The translations under genes were made by a program, and so were the position numbers. Below the pieces are notes generated by a model. The model ran no database searches and was not told the DNA's origin. It worked only from the letters and a program-made list of their open reading frames with translations. A stretch of DNA of 64,000 nucleotides, from NCBI RefSeq assembly GCF_002847305.1, contig NZ_CP025408.1:2377001-2441000 (forward strand), written 5' to 3'. Shown in pieces: positions 45,053-54,722 of the stretch. Within the stretch, counting starts at the first letter, position 1. The number at the start of each line of letters is the position of its first letter. This DNA is from Paracoccus tegillarcae (GTDB lineage: Bacteria; Pseudomonadota; Alphaproteobacteria; Rhodobacterales; Rhodobacteraceae).

Positions 45053-46249
45053 TCAGTCCGGCCTGTCCAGCACCTTCTGACGCCGGATCACCCACAGGAC
45101 GGACAGGATGGCGCCAAACGCCGACGCGGTCATGATGGCCAGCAAGGGGGCCGCCCCCGCGCCCTCTTTCAGCAGCGAGCCTGCGAGTGCCGACAAGGCC
45201 GCGCCACCCGCGATTGCCATGGCCCCGCCCAGCCCCGAGGCGGTTCCCGCAAGCTCGGGGCGGACGCTCATCATCCCGGCATTGGCACTGGGCAGCACCA
45301 GACCATTGCCCAGCCCCATGAACGCGATGGCACCGAAAAACAAAAGCGGCTGCCGCGCGCCGGCAAGATCAGCCGCCAGCGCACTGGCCAGCACGACGAA
45401 ACAGATCAGCGCGCCGACAAGGATCAGCCGGATCAGCCCGACCCGCGAGGAAAAACGGGCGGTCAGGAAATTGCCCAGCAGATAGCCGATCGAGGGTGCT
45501 GCAAAGTAATAGCCGACCTCTGCCGAACTCAGCCCGAACACGCGCTGGCCGACAAAGGGCGCACCGCCCAGATAGGCAAAAAACGTACCCGAGGTGAGGG
45601 TGGCGGTCAGGCAGTAGCCCCAGAATCGGATCGATCGCAGCACCAGCGGATAGTTGGCGATCTGCTGGCGCATCGGCACACCGCCCTCGCTTACGGTTTC
45701 GCCCATATCGCGCCAGGCCCAGACAAAGACGCCCAGCCCCAGCAGGCCCATCAGCGCGAAATTGGCGCGCCAGCCCACGGTTTCATCCAGCACACCGCCG
45801 ATCATCGGGGCGATCATCGGCACGACCGCCATGCCCATGGTGACATAGCCGATCATGCTGGCGGCGCGATCACCGCTGTACATGTCACGAATGGCCGCGC
45901 GGGGGATCAACATACCCACGGTGATGACAGCCTGTAGCATGCGAAAGGTCAGGAATACCGCCGCCGTCGTGGCCAGCAAGGTGCCAATGGTGGCCAGAAT
46001 GAAGATCGCGATCCCGCCCAGCATCACCGGGCGCCGGCCAAAACGGTCACTGAGCGGTCCGGCCAGCAATTGCAGGATGGCACTGGCGGCGATGTAGCCC
46101 GAGACCGAGATCTGCATCAGCGCATAGTCGACGCCGAAATCCAGCGCCATGCTGGGCAGTGACGGCAGAAAGACATTCATCGACAGCGCCGCCAGCCCCG
46201 ACAACGCCACCAGCGTCAGCATTTGCGGTGGTGTTCTGGCAGGGGTCAT
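45053..46249 (-). CDS. MFS multidrug/sulfonamide efflux transporter (Bcr/CflA type)
   Basis: A 398-residue inner-membrane proton antiporter with 12 predicted helices. 'LSMNVFLPSLPSMALDF' in helix 1, the A-motif 'GPLSDRFGRRPVML' between helices 2 and 3, and 'RMLQAVITVGMLIPRAAIRDMY' in helix 4 are typical of Bcr/CflA. ATG 46249 gives the normal N-terminus; the frame extends to 46417 through the end of dnaB. It follows dnaB by 61 bp on the same strand. Substrate not predictable. Confidence 0.92.
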   Translation of the reverse strand: MTPARTPPQMLTLVALSGLAALSMNVFLPSLPSMALDFGVDYALMQISVSGYIAASAILQLLAGPLSDRFGRRPVMLGGIAIFILATIGTLLATTAAVFLTFRMLQAVITVGMLIPRAAIRDMYSGDRAASMIGYVTMGMAVVPMIAPMIGGVLDETVGWRANFALMGLLGLGVFVWAWRDMGETVSEGGVPMRQQIANYPLVLRSIRFWGYCLTATLTSGTFFAYLGGAPFVGQRVFGLSSAEVGYYFAAPSIGYLLGNFLTARFSSRVGLIRLILVGALICFVVLASALAADLAGARQPLLFFGAIAFMGLGNGLVLPSANAGMMSVRPELAGTASGLGGAMAIAGGAALSALAGSLLKEGAGAAPLLAIMTASAFGAILSVLWVIRRQKVLDRPD

Positions 46250-46310
46250 GGCGCGGCTGTTAGTCGTTGAGGCAATGCGTGCAACACCACCGCCAAGCCG
46301 CGCCCGCGGG

Positions 46311-47798
46311 TCATGACCAGTCGCTTTGCCGGTCGCGCGCGAGGTTGCCAAAGCGGGTGAACTGGCCCTCGAAGGACAGTTCGACCGTGCCGATGGGGCC
46401 GTGACGCTGCTTGCCAAGGATGACCTCGGCCTTGCCGTGACAGGCCTCCATTTTCTGCTGCCACTCGGCCATCTTGTCCAACTCGTGATCGCCCGGCTTT
46501 TCGCGTTCCTTATAATATTCCTCGCGATAGACGAACATGACGATATCTGCGTCCTGCTCGATACTGCCCGATTCCCGCAGATCCGATAGCTGCGGGCGTT
46601 TGTCCTCGCGGTTTTCGACCTGACGACTCAGCTGCGACAGCGCGATGACGGGAATATTCAGTTCCTTGGCGATGGCCTTGAGGCCCTGCGTGATTTCGCT
46701 GATCTCATTGACCCGGCTGTCCTTGGCCGTGGCCGCGCGCAACAGCTGCAAATAGTCGACGATCAGCACATCCAGTCCATGCGTCCGTTTCAATTTGCGC
46801 GCGCGGGCGGCCATCTGGTTGATCGGCAGGGCCGGCGTGTCGTCGATATAAAGCGGACAGTTCTGCAAGGCATGTGCTGCCTCGACAAAGCGGCGGAACT
46901 CACCCTCATCCATGTCACCGCGGCGAATGCGTTCGCTCGGCACCTCTGAGGCCTCGGACAGGATCCGCGCCGCCAACTGTTCGGCCGACATTTCGAGACT
47001 GAAGAAACCGACCACGCCGCCCTGCACGCTGCCTTGGGTGCCGTCGGGCTTTTCGCCCTGCTTGTGCACCTTGGCGACGTTAAAGGCGATGTTGGTTGCC
47101 AGCGAGGTTTTCCCCATCGAGGGACGACCCGCCAGAATGATCAGGTCCGAATTGTTCAGACCACCGGTCTTGCGATCCAGATCGGTGAGCCCGGTAGAGA
47201 TCCCAGACAGTTCACCATCACGCTGATAGGCGGCGTTGGCAGCGTGAACCGCACCCGTTACCGCCTTGAGAAAGCTCTGAAACCCGCGTTCGGCCGTGCC
47301 CTGTTCACCCAGCTTGTAAAGGATCTGCTCGGCTGCGGTGATCTGCAATTCGGCATCATCATCCACTGCGACCGTAGCCGCGCGGGCGGAAATATCCTGA
47401 CCCAGGTTGATCAATTCTCGCCTGAGGGCGAATTCACGGATCATCTGCGCGTAATCGCGTGCGGCAAAGGCCGAAATCGCCGCGCCCGCGATCCGCGCCA
47501 GATAAGACGGCCCGCCCAGATCCTTGAGCCCGGCATCGCTTTCCATGAAAGCCTTGATGGTGACCGGGCTGGCGAGCGCGTTCTTGCGGATCCGTTCAGA
47601 ACAGATTTCGAAGATGCGGGTATGAACCGGCTCGTAGAAATGCTCGGGCTTGATGATCTGGCTGATGCGGTCGAACACGTCGTTATTGGTCAAGAGCGCG
47701 CCCAGCAACTGCTGTTCGGCCTCGATCGAGAAGGGGACAGTCTGTTCCTCGGCGTCCTGCGCGGCCTGTCTGATGGTAATTGCCGTCGCCTCTGCCAT
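46311..47798 (-). CDS. dnaB: Replicative DNA helicase
   Basis: Hexameric RecA-fold helicase unwinding DNA at the replication fork. The 495 residues comprise the N-terminal helical domain ('PFSIEAEQQLLGALLTNNDVFDR', quoted in part as PFSIEAEQQLLGAL), linker, and RecA core with Walker A 'AGRPSMGKTSLA' (about residue 210) and 'IVDYLQLLR' (Walker B). No intein. ATG 47798 starts 'MAEATAITIRQ'; a GTG two codons upstream is less likely. It is adjacent to pyrE with 97 bp between them. Confidence 0.97.
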   Translation of the reverse strand: MAEATAITIRQAAQDAEEQTVPFSIEAEQQLLGALLTNNDVFDRISQIIKPEHFYEPVHTRIFEICSERIRKNALASPVTIKAFMESDAGLKDLGGPSYLARIAGAAISAFAARDYAQMIREFALRRELINLGQDISARAATVAVDDDAELQITAAEQILYKLGEQGTAERGFQSFLKAVTGAVHAANAAYQRDGELSGISTGLTDLDRKTGGLNNSDLIILAGRPSMGKTSLATNIAFNVAKVHKQGEKPDGTQGSVQGGVVGFFSLEMSAEQLAARILSEASEVPSERIRRGDMDEGEFRRFVEAAHALQNCPLYIDDTPALPINQMAARARKLKRTHGLDVLIVDYLQLLRAATAKDSRVNEISEITQGLKAIAKELNIPVIALSQLSRQVENREDKRPQLSDLRESGSIEQDADIVMFVYREEYYKEREKPGDHELDKMAEWQQKMEACHGKAEVILGKQRHGPIGTVELSFEGQFTRFGNLARDRQSDWS

Positions 47799-47895
47799 GA
47801 ACACTGTCCCCGATTCTGATTGAGCGTCCTTATCTCATATCGGATATGGCCGGGTCTATCTGGATATCCTGTGGATAAGTTTCGCGGGCTGCGAC

Positions 47896-48567
47896 TTAGC
47901 CGTTCGCGTCCTGCCATCTGCGTGGGTTGGTCAGAAAGATTTCCACCTCGCGCAGCGTCTTGTCGTCGAAGGATTTCTGTTGACGCGCCTCGGCCAGGAC
48001 GTCCCACCAGGTGCACAGATGGTGCAGTGTGACGCCGTGATCGGACAGTTTCTGAACCGTCTCGGGAAAGATGCCGTAGTAAAAGATGACCGCCGTATGC
48101 GCGCATTCCGCGCCGGTTTCTCGGATGGCATCGACAAAGCTCAGCTTGCTGCCCCCATCGGTGGTGAGATCCTCGACCAGCAACACCCGCTGGCCCTCGG
48201 TCATCACACCTTCGATCCGCGCATTGCGGCCATAACCCTTTGGCTTTTTGCGCACATAGGTCATCGGCAGGCCAAGCCGTTCAGCCACCAGCGCGCCAAA
48301 CGGGATGCCTGCAGTTTCGCCACCCGCGACATTGTCGAAGGCCTCGAACCCGGCGTCGCGCATGACGGTTGCGGCCAGGAAATCCATCAGCGTCTGGCGC
48401 ACACGCGGAAAGCTGATGATGCGCCGGCAATCGACATAGGTTGGCCCCTTGAGGCCCGATGCATAGGTAAAGGGCTCAGCCGCGTTGAAATCGACGGCCT
48501 TGATTTCCAGCAGCATGCGCGCGGTGAGGCGGGCGATTTCGTCGCGCGAGGGGTAGGGCAGGCTCAT
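47896..48567 (-). CDS. pyrE: Orotate phosphoribosyltransferase
   Basis: Makes OMP from orotate and PRPP in pyrimidine synthesis. The 223-residue protein has the PRPP-binding motif '[15 protein letters not shown]' and '[13 protein letters not shown]'. It overlaps the pyrC stop by 4 bp (ATGA), so ATG 48567 is favoured over a 6-codon longer frame. The two form a pyrC-pyrE operon with consecutive-pathway enzymes (dihydroorotase, then orotate phosphoribosyltransferase after dihydroorotate oxidation elsewhere). Confidence 0.96.
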   Translation of the reverse strand: MSLPYPSRDEIARLTARMLLEIKAVDFNAAEPFTYASGLKGPTYVDCRRIISFPRVRQTLMDFLAATVMRDAGFEAFDNVAGGETAGIPFGALVAERLGLPMTYVRKKPKGYGRNARIEGVMTEGQRVLLVEDLTTDGGSKLSFVDAIRETGAECAHTAVIFYYGIFPETVQKLSDHGVTLHHLCTWWDVLAEARQQKSFDDKTLREVEIFLTNPRRWQDANG

Positions 48568-49607
48568 GCGTTCTCCTGATGCCAATAGAGCGGGAAACCG
48601 GGGTCGAAGACGGTGACCGTCTCATCGCCTGCCGTGATCTGCGCCGGATATTCAGCCGGGTCGTCACGGCGCGTCAGGGTGATACGGTCCTCATTCGCGG
48701 GCAGGCCGTAAAAGGCGGCGCCGTACAGGCTGGTAAACGCTTCCAGCCGGTCCAGCGCCCCATCGTCCTCGAAAACCTGAGCCAGGATCGACATGGTGTT
48801 TGGCGCAGTATAGCAGCCGGCGCAGCCGCAAGGTTGCAGCTTGGCGCTGTCAGGATGGGGCGCGCTGTCGGTGCCCAGAAAGAACCGGCCCTCACCGCTG
48901 GTCGCCGCGTCGCGCAGCGCCAGACGGTGCGATTCGCGCTTGGCCACAGGCAGGCAGTAGTAGTGCGGCCGGATGCCGCCTGACAGGATCGCATTGCGGT
49001 TGATCACCAGATGATGCGTGGTGATCGTCGCGCCCAGATCATCGCCGCCCAAGCGCGCATAGGCCACGCCCTCGCTGGTGGTGATGTGTTCCATGACAAC
49101 GCGCAAACCGGGCGTCTTGCGGCGGATCGGGTCCAGCACGCGATCGATAAAGACGGCCTCGCGGTCAAAGATGTCGACCTGCGGATCCGTCACCTCGCCG
49201 TGCACGCACATGGGAATTCCGGCCTCGGCCATGGCCTCGAGCACCGGGCGCACGAGGTCAAAATCCGTCACCCCGCTGGCGCTGTTGGTGGTGGCGCCGG
49301 CAGGATACAGTTTGACCGCGCGGATGATCCCGTCTCGATGCGCGGAGATGACATCGGCCGGATCCGTGGTGTCGGTCAGATACAGCGTCATCTGCGGCTG
49401 CATTGCGGCGCCCTCTGGCAAGGCGGCCAGAATACGGTCGCGATAGGCCGCTGCCTGTGCCCCTGTGACAACAGGCGGCACCAGATTGGGCATGATGATC
49501 GCACGGCCGAAACCGGCGGAATGCGGCGCAACGGCGCCCAGCATTGCGCCATCGCGCAGATGCAGGTGCCAATCATCGGGACGACGTAGGGTGATTTGTC
49601 GGGTCAT
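48564..49607 (-). CDS. pyrC: Dihydroorotase (class II)
   Basis: Zinc amidohydrolase closing the dihydroorotate ring. The 347 residues show '[13 protein letters not shown]' (HxH metal ligands), carbamylated Lys in '[12 protein letters not shown]', 'CVHGEVTD', '[10 protein letters not shown]' and 'LGTDSAPH'. These are class II dihydroorotase motifs as in E. coli PyrC. ATG 49607 begins '[13 protein letters not shown]'; a 12-codon longer frame has no match to the family. It heads the operon and is coupled to pyrE. Confidence 0.97.
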   Translation of the reverse strand: MTRQITLRRPDDWHLHLRDGAMLGAVAPHSAGFGRAIIMPNLVPPVVTGAQAAAYRDRILAALPEGAAMQPQMTLYLTDTTDPADVISAHRDGIIRAVKLYPAGATTNSASGVTDFDLVRPVLEAMAEAGIPMCVHGEVTDPQVDIFDREAVFIDRVLDPIRRKTPGLRVVMEHITTSEGVAYARLGGDDLGATITTHHLVINRNAILSGGIRPHYYCLPVAKRESHRLALRDAATSGEGRFFLGTDSAPHPDSAKLQPCGCAGCYTAPNTMSILAQVFEDDGALDRLEAFTSLYGAAFYGLPANEDRITLTRRDDPAEYPAQITAGDETVTVFDPGFPLYWHQENA

Positions 49608-49730
49608 GCCTTGCCTGTAGCGCGTTGCAGGACCAAATGCCAAGCAAGAACCGGGTTGCCCAAAAGTGCTGGTTGTATCTCGATCTTGGAATATGCAGAA
49701 TTGTAAAAAAGGGAGGGGCAGGAGTAATGA

Positions 49731-50048
49731 ATGATGTCAAATACCAACGGTTTCATGCCTGATTCAGGGATGCCGCTGTCTCTCTGGGCACAGATGGTTC
49801 GACTTGGCTTCGAATCGCAGGTCGTGATCGGAATGCGGATGGCTGGGATGATGGGGCTGGCGGCTCACGCACCCAATGAAAACATGCGGATGATTACCGA
49901 AAAGATGGATGCGGCGCAGGAATCGCTACAGGCGAGCGTTCGTTCCGTGACGCGCGGAGATTCGGTCGACAAGGTGATGTCGGCGGCGCTGAGTCCCTAT
50001 TCAAAGCGGACCGGCGCAAACTCAAGGCGCCTGTCCAAAAGACGTTGA
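49731..50048 (+). CDS. Small Met-rich helical protein (phasin-like, unknown)
   Basis: A 105-residue protein with a Met-rich hydrophobic helix ('[18 protein letters not shown]', about 32-49) followed by an amphipathic helix ('[23 protein letters not shown]', partly quoted) and a basic tail '[13 protein letters not shown]'. Small proteins with this layout in Rhodobacterales resemble phasins and are sometimes labelled antifreeze proteins, a name I would not trust. AGGAG lies 7 nt before ATG 49731; another ATG at 49727 is out of frame. It is divergent from pyrC and convergent with gap. Function unknown. Confidence 0.7.
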   Translation: MMSNTNGFMPDSGMPLSLWAQMVRLGFESQVVIGMRMAGMMGLAAHAPNENMRMITEKMDAAQESLQASVRSVTRGDSVDKVMSAALSPYSKRTGANSRRLSKRR

Positions 50049-50059
50049 TCTCAAAGTGA

Positions 50060-50091
50060 AAACGGGCCGCAGTTAAAGCTGCGGCCCGTTT
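50060..50091. terminator. Terminator between the phasin-like gene and gap
   Basis: AAACGGGCCGCAG and CTGCGGCCCGTTT form a perfect 13-bp stem with a TTAAAG loop. Being A-rich before and T-rich after, it can serve either direction, mainly the plus-strand gene. Confidence 0.8.
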
Positions 50092-50100
50092 CAATTCGGA

Positions 50101-50118
50101 AGCCCCCTGCCGGGGGCT
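50101..50118. terminator. Hairpin after gap
   Basis: AGCCCCC-TGCC-GGGGGCT, 12 bp from the gap stop. It probably ends the gap transcript on the minus strand, although the T-run there is poor. Confidence 0.5.
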
Positions 50119-50129
50119 GCGCCTTTTCC

Positions 50130-51131
50130 TCAGATCAGCTTGCCCATCGCAACGGCGGTATCCGACATGCGGTTCGAAAAGCCCCATTCATTGTCGTACC
50201 AGGTCAGGATACGGACCATATTGCCGTCCATCACCTTGGTTTGATCCATGTGGAAGATCGACGAATGCGGGTCATGGTTGAAGTCGATCGAGACATTGGG
50301 CTGGTCGGTATAGCCCAGAATGCCCTTCAGCGGACCATCGGCGGCAGCCCTGATCGCCTTGTTGACCTCTTCCACGCTGGTATCGCGATCGGCCTCGAAA
50401 ACCAGATCGACGACCGAGACGTTGGGTGTAGGTACCCGGATGGCCACGCCGTCCAGCTTACCGTTCAGTTCCGGCAGGACCAGGCCCACGGCCTTGGCGG
50501 CGCCGGTCGAGGTCGGGATCATCGATACAGCGGCAGCGCGGCCCCGGTACAGGTCCTTGTGCATGGTATCAAGCGTGGGCTGGTCGCCGGTATAGCTGTG
50601 GATGGTGGTCATGAAGCCCTTCTTGATGCCGATGGCATCGTTCAGGACCTTTGCGACCGGCGACAGGCAGTTCGTGGTGCAGCTGGCATTCGAGACGATC
50701 AGGTCGTCCTTGGTCAGCGTGTCGCTGTTGACGCCGTAAACGATGGTCTTGTCAGCGCCCTTCGAGGGGGCCGAAACCAGGACGCGGCTGGAACCGTTTT
50801 CCAGATGCACCTTGGCTTTTTCCTTGTCGGTGAAGATGCCGGTGCATTCCATGACCACATCGACATCGCCCCAGGGCAGTTCAGCCGGGTTGCGGATCGC
50901 GGTGACCTTTATCGGGCCGCGGCCCACGTCGATCGAATCGCCGTCGACGGTGACCGTGCCGGGGAACCGCCCATGCACGCTGTCAAAGCGGATCAGGTGG
51001 GCGTTGGTCTCGACCGGGCCCAGATCGTTGATCGCGATGACCTCGATATCGGTCCGGCCAGATTCGATGATGGCGCGAAGCACATTGCGCCCGATCCGCC
51101 CGAAACCGTTGATCGCTACCTTGACTGCCAT
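50130..51131 (-). CDS. gap: Glyceraldehyde-3-phosphate dehydrogenase (type I)
   Basis: NAD-linked glycolysis/gluconeogenesis enzyme. The 333 residues have '[14 protein letters not shown]' (NAD binding), catalytic Cys151 in '[10 protein letters not shown]', the substrate His in 'TIHSYTGDQ', and '[12 protein letters not shown]' near the end. GGAG lies 9 nt upstream of the ATG. The next gene upstream on this strand is a 47-residue membrane peptide. Confidence 0.98.
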   Translation of the reverse strand: MAVKVAINGFGRIGRNVLRAIIESGRTDIEVIAINDLGPVETNAHLIRFDSVHGRFPGTVTVDGDSIDVGRGPIKVTAIRNPAELPWGDVDVVMECTGIFTDKEKAKVHLENGSSRVLVSAPSKGADKTIVYGVNSDTLTKDDLIVSNASCTTNCLSPVAKVLNDAIGIKKGFMTTIHSYTGDQPTLDTMHKDLYRGRAAAVSMIPTSTGAAKAVGLVLPELNGKLDGVAIRVPTPNVSVVDLVFEADRDTSVEEVNKAIRAAADGPLKGILGYTDQPNVSIDFNHDPHSSIFHMDQTKVMDGNMVRILTWYDNEWGFSNRMSDTAVAMGKLI

Positions 51132-51255
51132 TTTGGATACTCCGCCCAGATAAGTTTGGCCTCACTTAGCGCCGATCGGGAGGCGATGCAAATGCGTCGA
51201 CCGCTGCATTCGGTTCAGCCCAGTCCAGACGGCGCAAGAGGTGGCCGCGACAGAC

Positions 51256-51399
51256 CTATCGCCAAAAACTGAGCCATTCGACCAGCGCCGTAAATTGCTG
51301 CGCCAGAAAAAGCGGTATCCCCCAATGCAACAGGTAGTGATCCGCCAAGAGCAGTGCGACGATCATCAGGGCGAGGACAAGGGCAATGCGGTTTGTCAT
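51256..51399 (-). CDS. 47-residue single-span membrane protein next to gap
   Basis: A complete minus-strand frame, ATG 51397-51399 to TAG 51256-51258. It begins 'MTNRIALVLALMIVALLLAD' (one transmembrane helix, about residues 5-19), continues 'HYLLHWGIPLFLAQQFTALV' and ends 'EWLSFWR'. From memory, short proteins of this shape with a C-terminal W..FWR stand beside gap in other Rhodobacterales, which argues for a real gene. The Shine-Dalgarno is weak (AGAGACAG). It lies 124 bp before gap on the same strand. Function unknown. Confidence 0.7.
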   Translation of the reverse strand: MTNRIALVLALMIVALLLADHYLLHWGIPLFLAQQFTALVEWLSFWR

Positions 51400-51456
51400 T
51401 CTGTCTCTGCTAGGCCAGAAGCGCGGCGGATCGCAAGCCTTGGACTGGTGGGTTGA

Positions 51457-52479
51457 TCAGGCGATCTGCTCTTCTTCATCCTCGATCACGACAAAACTCA
51501 GTTCGCCGGTGTCGACCAGCAACCGGATCGTGGTCACCACCTCTGACATGGCGTCCTCGGCATCGCGCGGGCGAACCTTGCCAATGCTCTCTATCTCGCC
51601 GCGAAGGTTGTCGGACATGCGTTGTGGCAGGTTGGTCAGGATAAACTCAACCGCCTCACCATAGAGGTCCGTTGCGCCGGCAAGTGCGCGCACCAGCAGG
51701 TCACTGTCGACATCGCGAACGATGCGCGGAATGTCGCGCGGTTCGATCCGCGCGGGGATATGGCGGAAGGTAAAGATCGCCTTGCGGACGCCCCCTGCGA
51801 ACAGCGCATCCTGCTGATCCAGCCCTTCCAGAACTGCATCGCGCAGCTCTGCGGTGGCAAAATTCAGGATCGCGCCGACCCGTTCGACCGCTGGTGTTTC
51901 AATGGCGGGGCGGGGCAGGGCGTCGGCCGCCTGCAGCAGGACCAGACCGATCCGATGCAGGGTCTGACGGGTGATGTCGCCCGTCAACGACATGGCCAGC
52001 GCGATGGAGCGCGCGCGGTCGCGGGGCAGTTTGCCGAACACCTCTGATGCCTTGCTGACCGGCAGTTTCGACAGCATCAATGCCGCGACCTCCACGGCCT
52101 CGCTATTGGCAAGTGCGACCAGTTTTTCTGCTGCAAGCGCGCCGATTCGATCCCATGGATCGCCCCGACCGCTCAGCGCGGCAACGCGGCGCAGGCGGTC
52201 GGTGGTGTCGTCGGACAGCTGCTGGCCCAGGATATCCAGCGTCGCATCCAGATCGCCCGGAAAGGTCACCCCGATACGTTCCAGAGAATCGCAGAATTCG
52301 GTGATCACCGCATCCCGGGTCGTGCGGTCGATCAGCTGCATTGCCGCCATTTCCTGCGTCAGCAATTCCTGCGCATCACCATCCAGAGCCGATAGTGGCA
52401 GTTCCTCTTGTCCGTCCAGCAACAGCTTGACGATGACAGCTGCCTTTTGCCGCGAGGTTAGGGCCGTGAGGCTGATCAT
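51457..52479 (-). CDS. Stand-alone FliG-like protein
   Basis: A 340-residue protein with the layout of the flagellar switch protein FliG: N-terminal helical domain ('SRQKAAVIVKLLL', about 8-20), a middle domain ('LPVSKASEVFGKLPRDRARSIALAM'-type ARM repeat, quoted in part), and a C-terminal domain with 'PRDIPRIVRDVDSDLLVRAL' and 'LPQRMSDNLRGEIESIG', the conserved torque-region pattern. No other flagellar gene is in the window. ATG 52479 has GGGGA 7 nt upstream. It lies between the 47-residue membrane protein and purB on the same strand. Whether it works in a flagellum or elsewhere is unknown. Confidence 0.85.
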   Translation of the reverse strand: MISLTALTSRQKAAVIVKLLLDGQEELPLSALDGDAQELLTQEMAAMQLIDRTTRDAVITEFCDSLERIGVTFPGDLDATLDILGQQLSDDTTDRLRRVAALSGRGDPWDRIGALAAEKLVALANSEAVEVAALMLSKLPVSKASEVFGKLPRDRARSIALAMSLTGDITRQTLHRIGLVLLQAADALPRPAIETPAVERVGAILNFATAELRDAVLEGLDQQDALFAGGVRKAIFTFRHIPARIEPRDIPRIVRDVDSDLLVRALAGATDLYGEAVEFILTNLPQRMSDNLRGEIESIGKVRPRDAEDAMSEVVTTIRLLVDTGELSFVVIEDEEEQIA

Positions 52480-52553
52480 ACGCATTTCCCCGATCAATCG
52501 TTCACGGGAACATTGCCAGAACTTTCCTAATGTTGGGTTAGCTCATGCGGGGT

Positions 52554-53870
52554 TTATTTCTCCGCAGTTGAATCGAATACCCGCGAAAAGATCGTGTCGA
52601 CATGTTTGGTATGATAGCCCAGATCGAACTTTTCCTCGATCTCGGCCGGGCTCAGCGCCGACGTTACCTCTGCGTCGCTCAGCAATTCTTCCTTGAAATC
52701 CTTGCCTTCTTCCCAGACTTTCATGGCGTTTCGCTGCACCAACCGGTAAGCATCCTCGCGCGATACACCGGCCTGGGTCAGCGCAAGAAGGACGCGCTGG
52801 CTCATGACCAGACCCCTAAACTTGTTCATATTTGCCAGCATGGTTTCGGGATAGACGACCAGTTTGTCGATCACACCTGCCAGCCGGTTCAGCGCGAAAT
52901 CCAGCGTGATGGTCGCGTCAGGCGCGATGCCGCGTTCGACCGACGAATGCGAGATATCGCGCTCATGCCACAGCGCCACGTTCTCCATGGCCGGCACCAC
53001 CGTCATGCGGACCAGACGGGCAAGCCCGGTCAGGTTCTCGGTCAGGACCGGATTACGCTTGTGCGGCATGGCGCTGGACCCTTTTTGGCCGGGGCTGAAG
53101 AATTCCTCGGCCTCCAGCACCTCGGTGCGCTGCATGTGACGGATCTCGAGGGCGACGTTTTCGACCGACGAGGCGATGACGCCGAGCGTGGCAAAGAACA
53201 TCGCATGGCGGTCGCGCGGGATCACCTGCGTCGAAATCGGCTCGGGACGCAGGCCCATCTCGGCACAGACATGCTCTTCGACCGCCGGGTCGATATTCGC
53301 GAAGGTGCCGACAGCGCCGGAAACCGCGCCGGTTGCGATTTCCCAACGGGCCTTTTCCAGTCGGTTCCGGTTGCGATCCATTTCCGCATAGAACCGCGCG
53401 AATGTCAGGCCAAGCGTCGTCGGCTCGGCATGGATGCCGTGGCTGCGCCCGATGCGAACGGTGTCCTTGTGCTCATGGGCGCGGCGTTTCAGCGCGGCCA
53501 GAACCTTGTCCAGATCGGCCAGCAGAATATCGGCGGCGCGCACCAGTTGCACATTCAGCGTCGTGTCCAGCACGTCAGAGCTGGTCATGCCCTGGTGCAC
53601 AAAGCGGGCTTCGTCGCTGCCGATGATCTCGGCCAGATGGGTCAGAAAGGCGATCACGTCATGCTTGGTGACAGCCTCGATCTCGTCAATCCGGGCGACG
53701 TCGAATTCAACGTCCTTTGCCTTCCACACCGCAGCCGCGCTTTCGGCAGGGATCACCCCCAGCTTGGCCTGCGCGTCGCAGGCATGAGCCTCGATCTCGT
53801 ACCAGATGCGGAACTTGGTCTCGGGCGACCAGATTGCGGTCATTTCGGGGCGGGCATAGCGGGGGATCAT
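52554..53870 (-). CDS. purB: Adenylosuccinate lyase
   Basis: Fumarase-superfamily enzyme acting twice in purine synthesis (SAICAR and adenylosuccinate cleavage). The 438 residues contain the signature 'GSSAMPHKRNP' (about 265), 'GMTSSDVLDTTL', and 'RSHGIHAEPTTLG' with a catalytic His. The start 'MIPRYARPEM' is the standard one. It stands alone; 126 bp divergent from the next gene. Confidence 0.97.
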   Translation of the reverse strand: MIPRYARPEMTAIWSPETKFRIWYEIEAHACDAQAKLGVIPAESAAAVWKAKDVEFDVARIDEIEAVTKHDVIAFLTHLAEIIGSDEARFVHQGMTSSDVLDTTLNVQLVRAADILLADLDKVLAALKRRAHEHKDTVRIGRSHGIHAEPTTLGLTFARFYAEMDRNRNRLEKARWEIATGAVSGAVGTFANIDPAVEEHVCAEMGLRPEPISTQVIPRDRHAMFFATLGVIASSVENVALEIRHMQRTEVLEAEEFFSPGQKGSSAMPHKRNPVLTENLTGLARLVRMTVVPAMENVALWHERDISHSSVERGIAPDATITLDFALNRLAGVIDKLVVYPETMLANMNKFRGLVMSQRVLLALTQAGVSREDAYRLVQRNAMKVWEEGKDFKEELLSDAEVTSALSPAEIEEKFDLGYHTKHVDTIFSRVFDSTAEK

Positions 53871-53996
53871 CAGTGAGCTCCTTCTGGCTTGGCGCGGGCA
53901 TAACGGCAGAGCCGCCGAGGAGCAAGATTTTGCAGCAGACGGAACATTCCGCCGCGCTGATGGGTTGAGGGGACAACCCTATCTGCAAGGTGCGCC

Positions 53997-54704
53997 ATGC
54001 CGACTGACAACGATCCGCAATATCATCGACTGAACGCCAATCGCTATGGCCAGGAACGCCAGAGCCACGCGTCCTACAAGCATCGTCCGATGCTTTCCTC
54101 GCGTATCCCGCCATCAGAGCCCGGGCCCTATGAGGGCACGCAGAGCCGCGATGGCTCGCTGACCAACAAGCTGCTGTTCTGGGGTGGCGCGGGCGTTCTG
54201 GCCGCTGCCACGACCGCGGCGGCCGTGCTGGCGGCGCGCAAACTGACCGACGCCATATCCGGCGACGATAGCGGTGGCGCATTGACACGGCATCAGCAGC
54301 AGCCGCTGGCCCCGCGTTTCGCCGATCTGGATGAAAAAGAACGCAAAAGCATTCGCCGCCGCGACCGAGATCGTGCGCAGCGCGAACGCAACCGGGTCTC
54401 CAGAATGCGTGCGATGGCTGCGCGTGAACGTGTTACCCCGCGCCAGAACTTTGCCCGCGACATGACCGATCAAGCCAGCAACCTTTCAGGCAGCCTGAAC
54501 GGGCTGGTGGGGTCGCTGACCGGCGCTATGGCGGGCTTTCGCCAGGTGGCCGGGCAGGCCGGCGGCATCATGCGTGAATTTTCGGATGCGGCCGACGCGG
54601 TGCGCGGCTTTCTGGATCGCCCGCAAGAGCGCCAGCCAGACCGCGACCGAAATTCCGACGAGGGCCGGTCACCGGACCGCGACGACCGCACGCATCGGCT
54701 TTGA
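53997..54704 (+). CDS. Unknown single-span membrane protein
   Basis: A 235-residue protein of no family I recognise. A polar N-terminus (about 55 residues) precedes one membrane helix 'LLFWGGAGVLAAATTAAAVLAA' region (about 58-80); then a very basic Arg/Glu-rich stretch ('RRRDRDRAQRERNRVSRMRA', about 120-140), an amphipathic helical part (about 155-200) and a charged Asp/Arg tail. It begins 126 bp divergent from purB and ends 18 bp before the YihY gene, so the two are likely co-transcribed. Confidence 0.65.
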   Translation: MPTDNDPQYHRLNANRYGQERQSHASYKHRPMLSSRIPPSEPGPYEGTQSRDGSLTNKLLFWGGAGVLAAATTAAAVLAARKLTDAISGDDSGGALTRHQQQPLAPRFADLDEKERKSIRRRDRDRAQRERNRVSRMRAMAARERVTPRQNFARDMTDQASNLSGSLNGLVGSLTGAMAGFRQVAGQAGGIMREFSDAADAVRGFLDRPQERQPDRDRNSDEGRSPDRDDRTHRL

Positions 54705-54722
54705 TCCGGCGCTGAGACAGGG

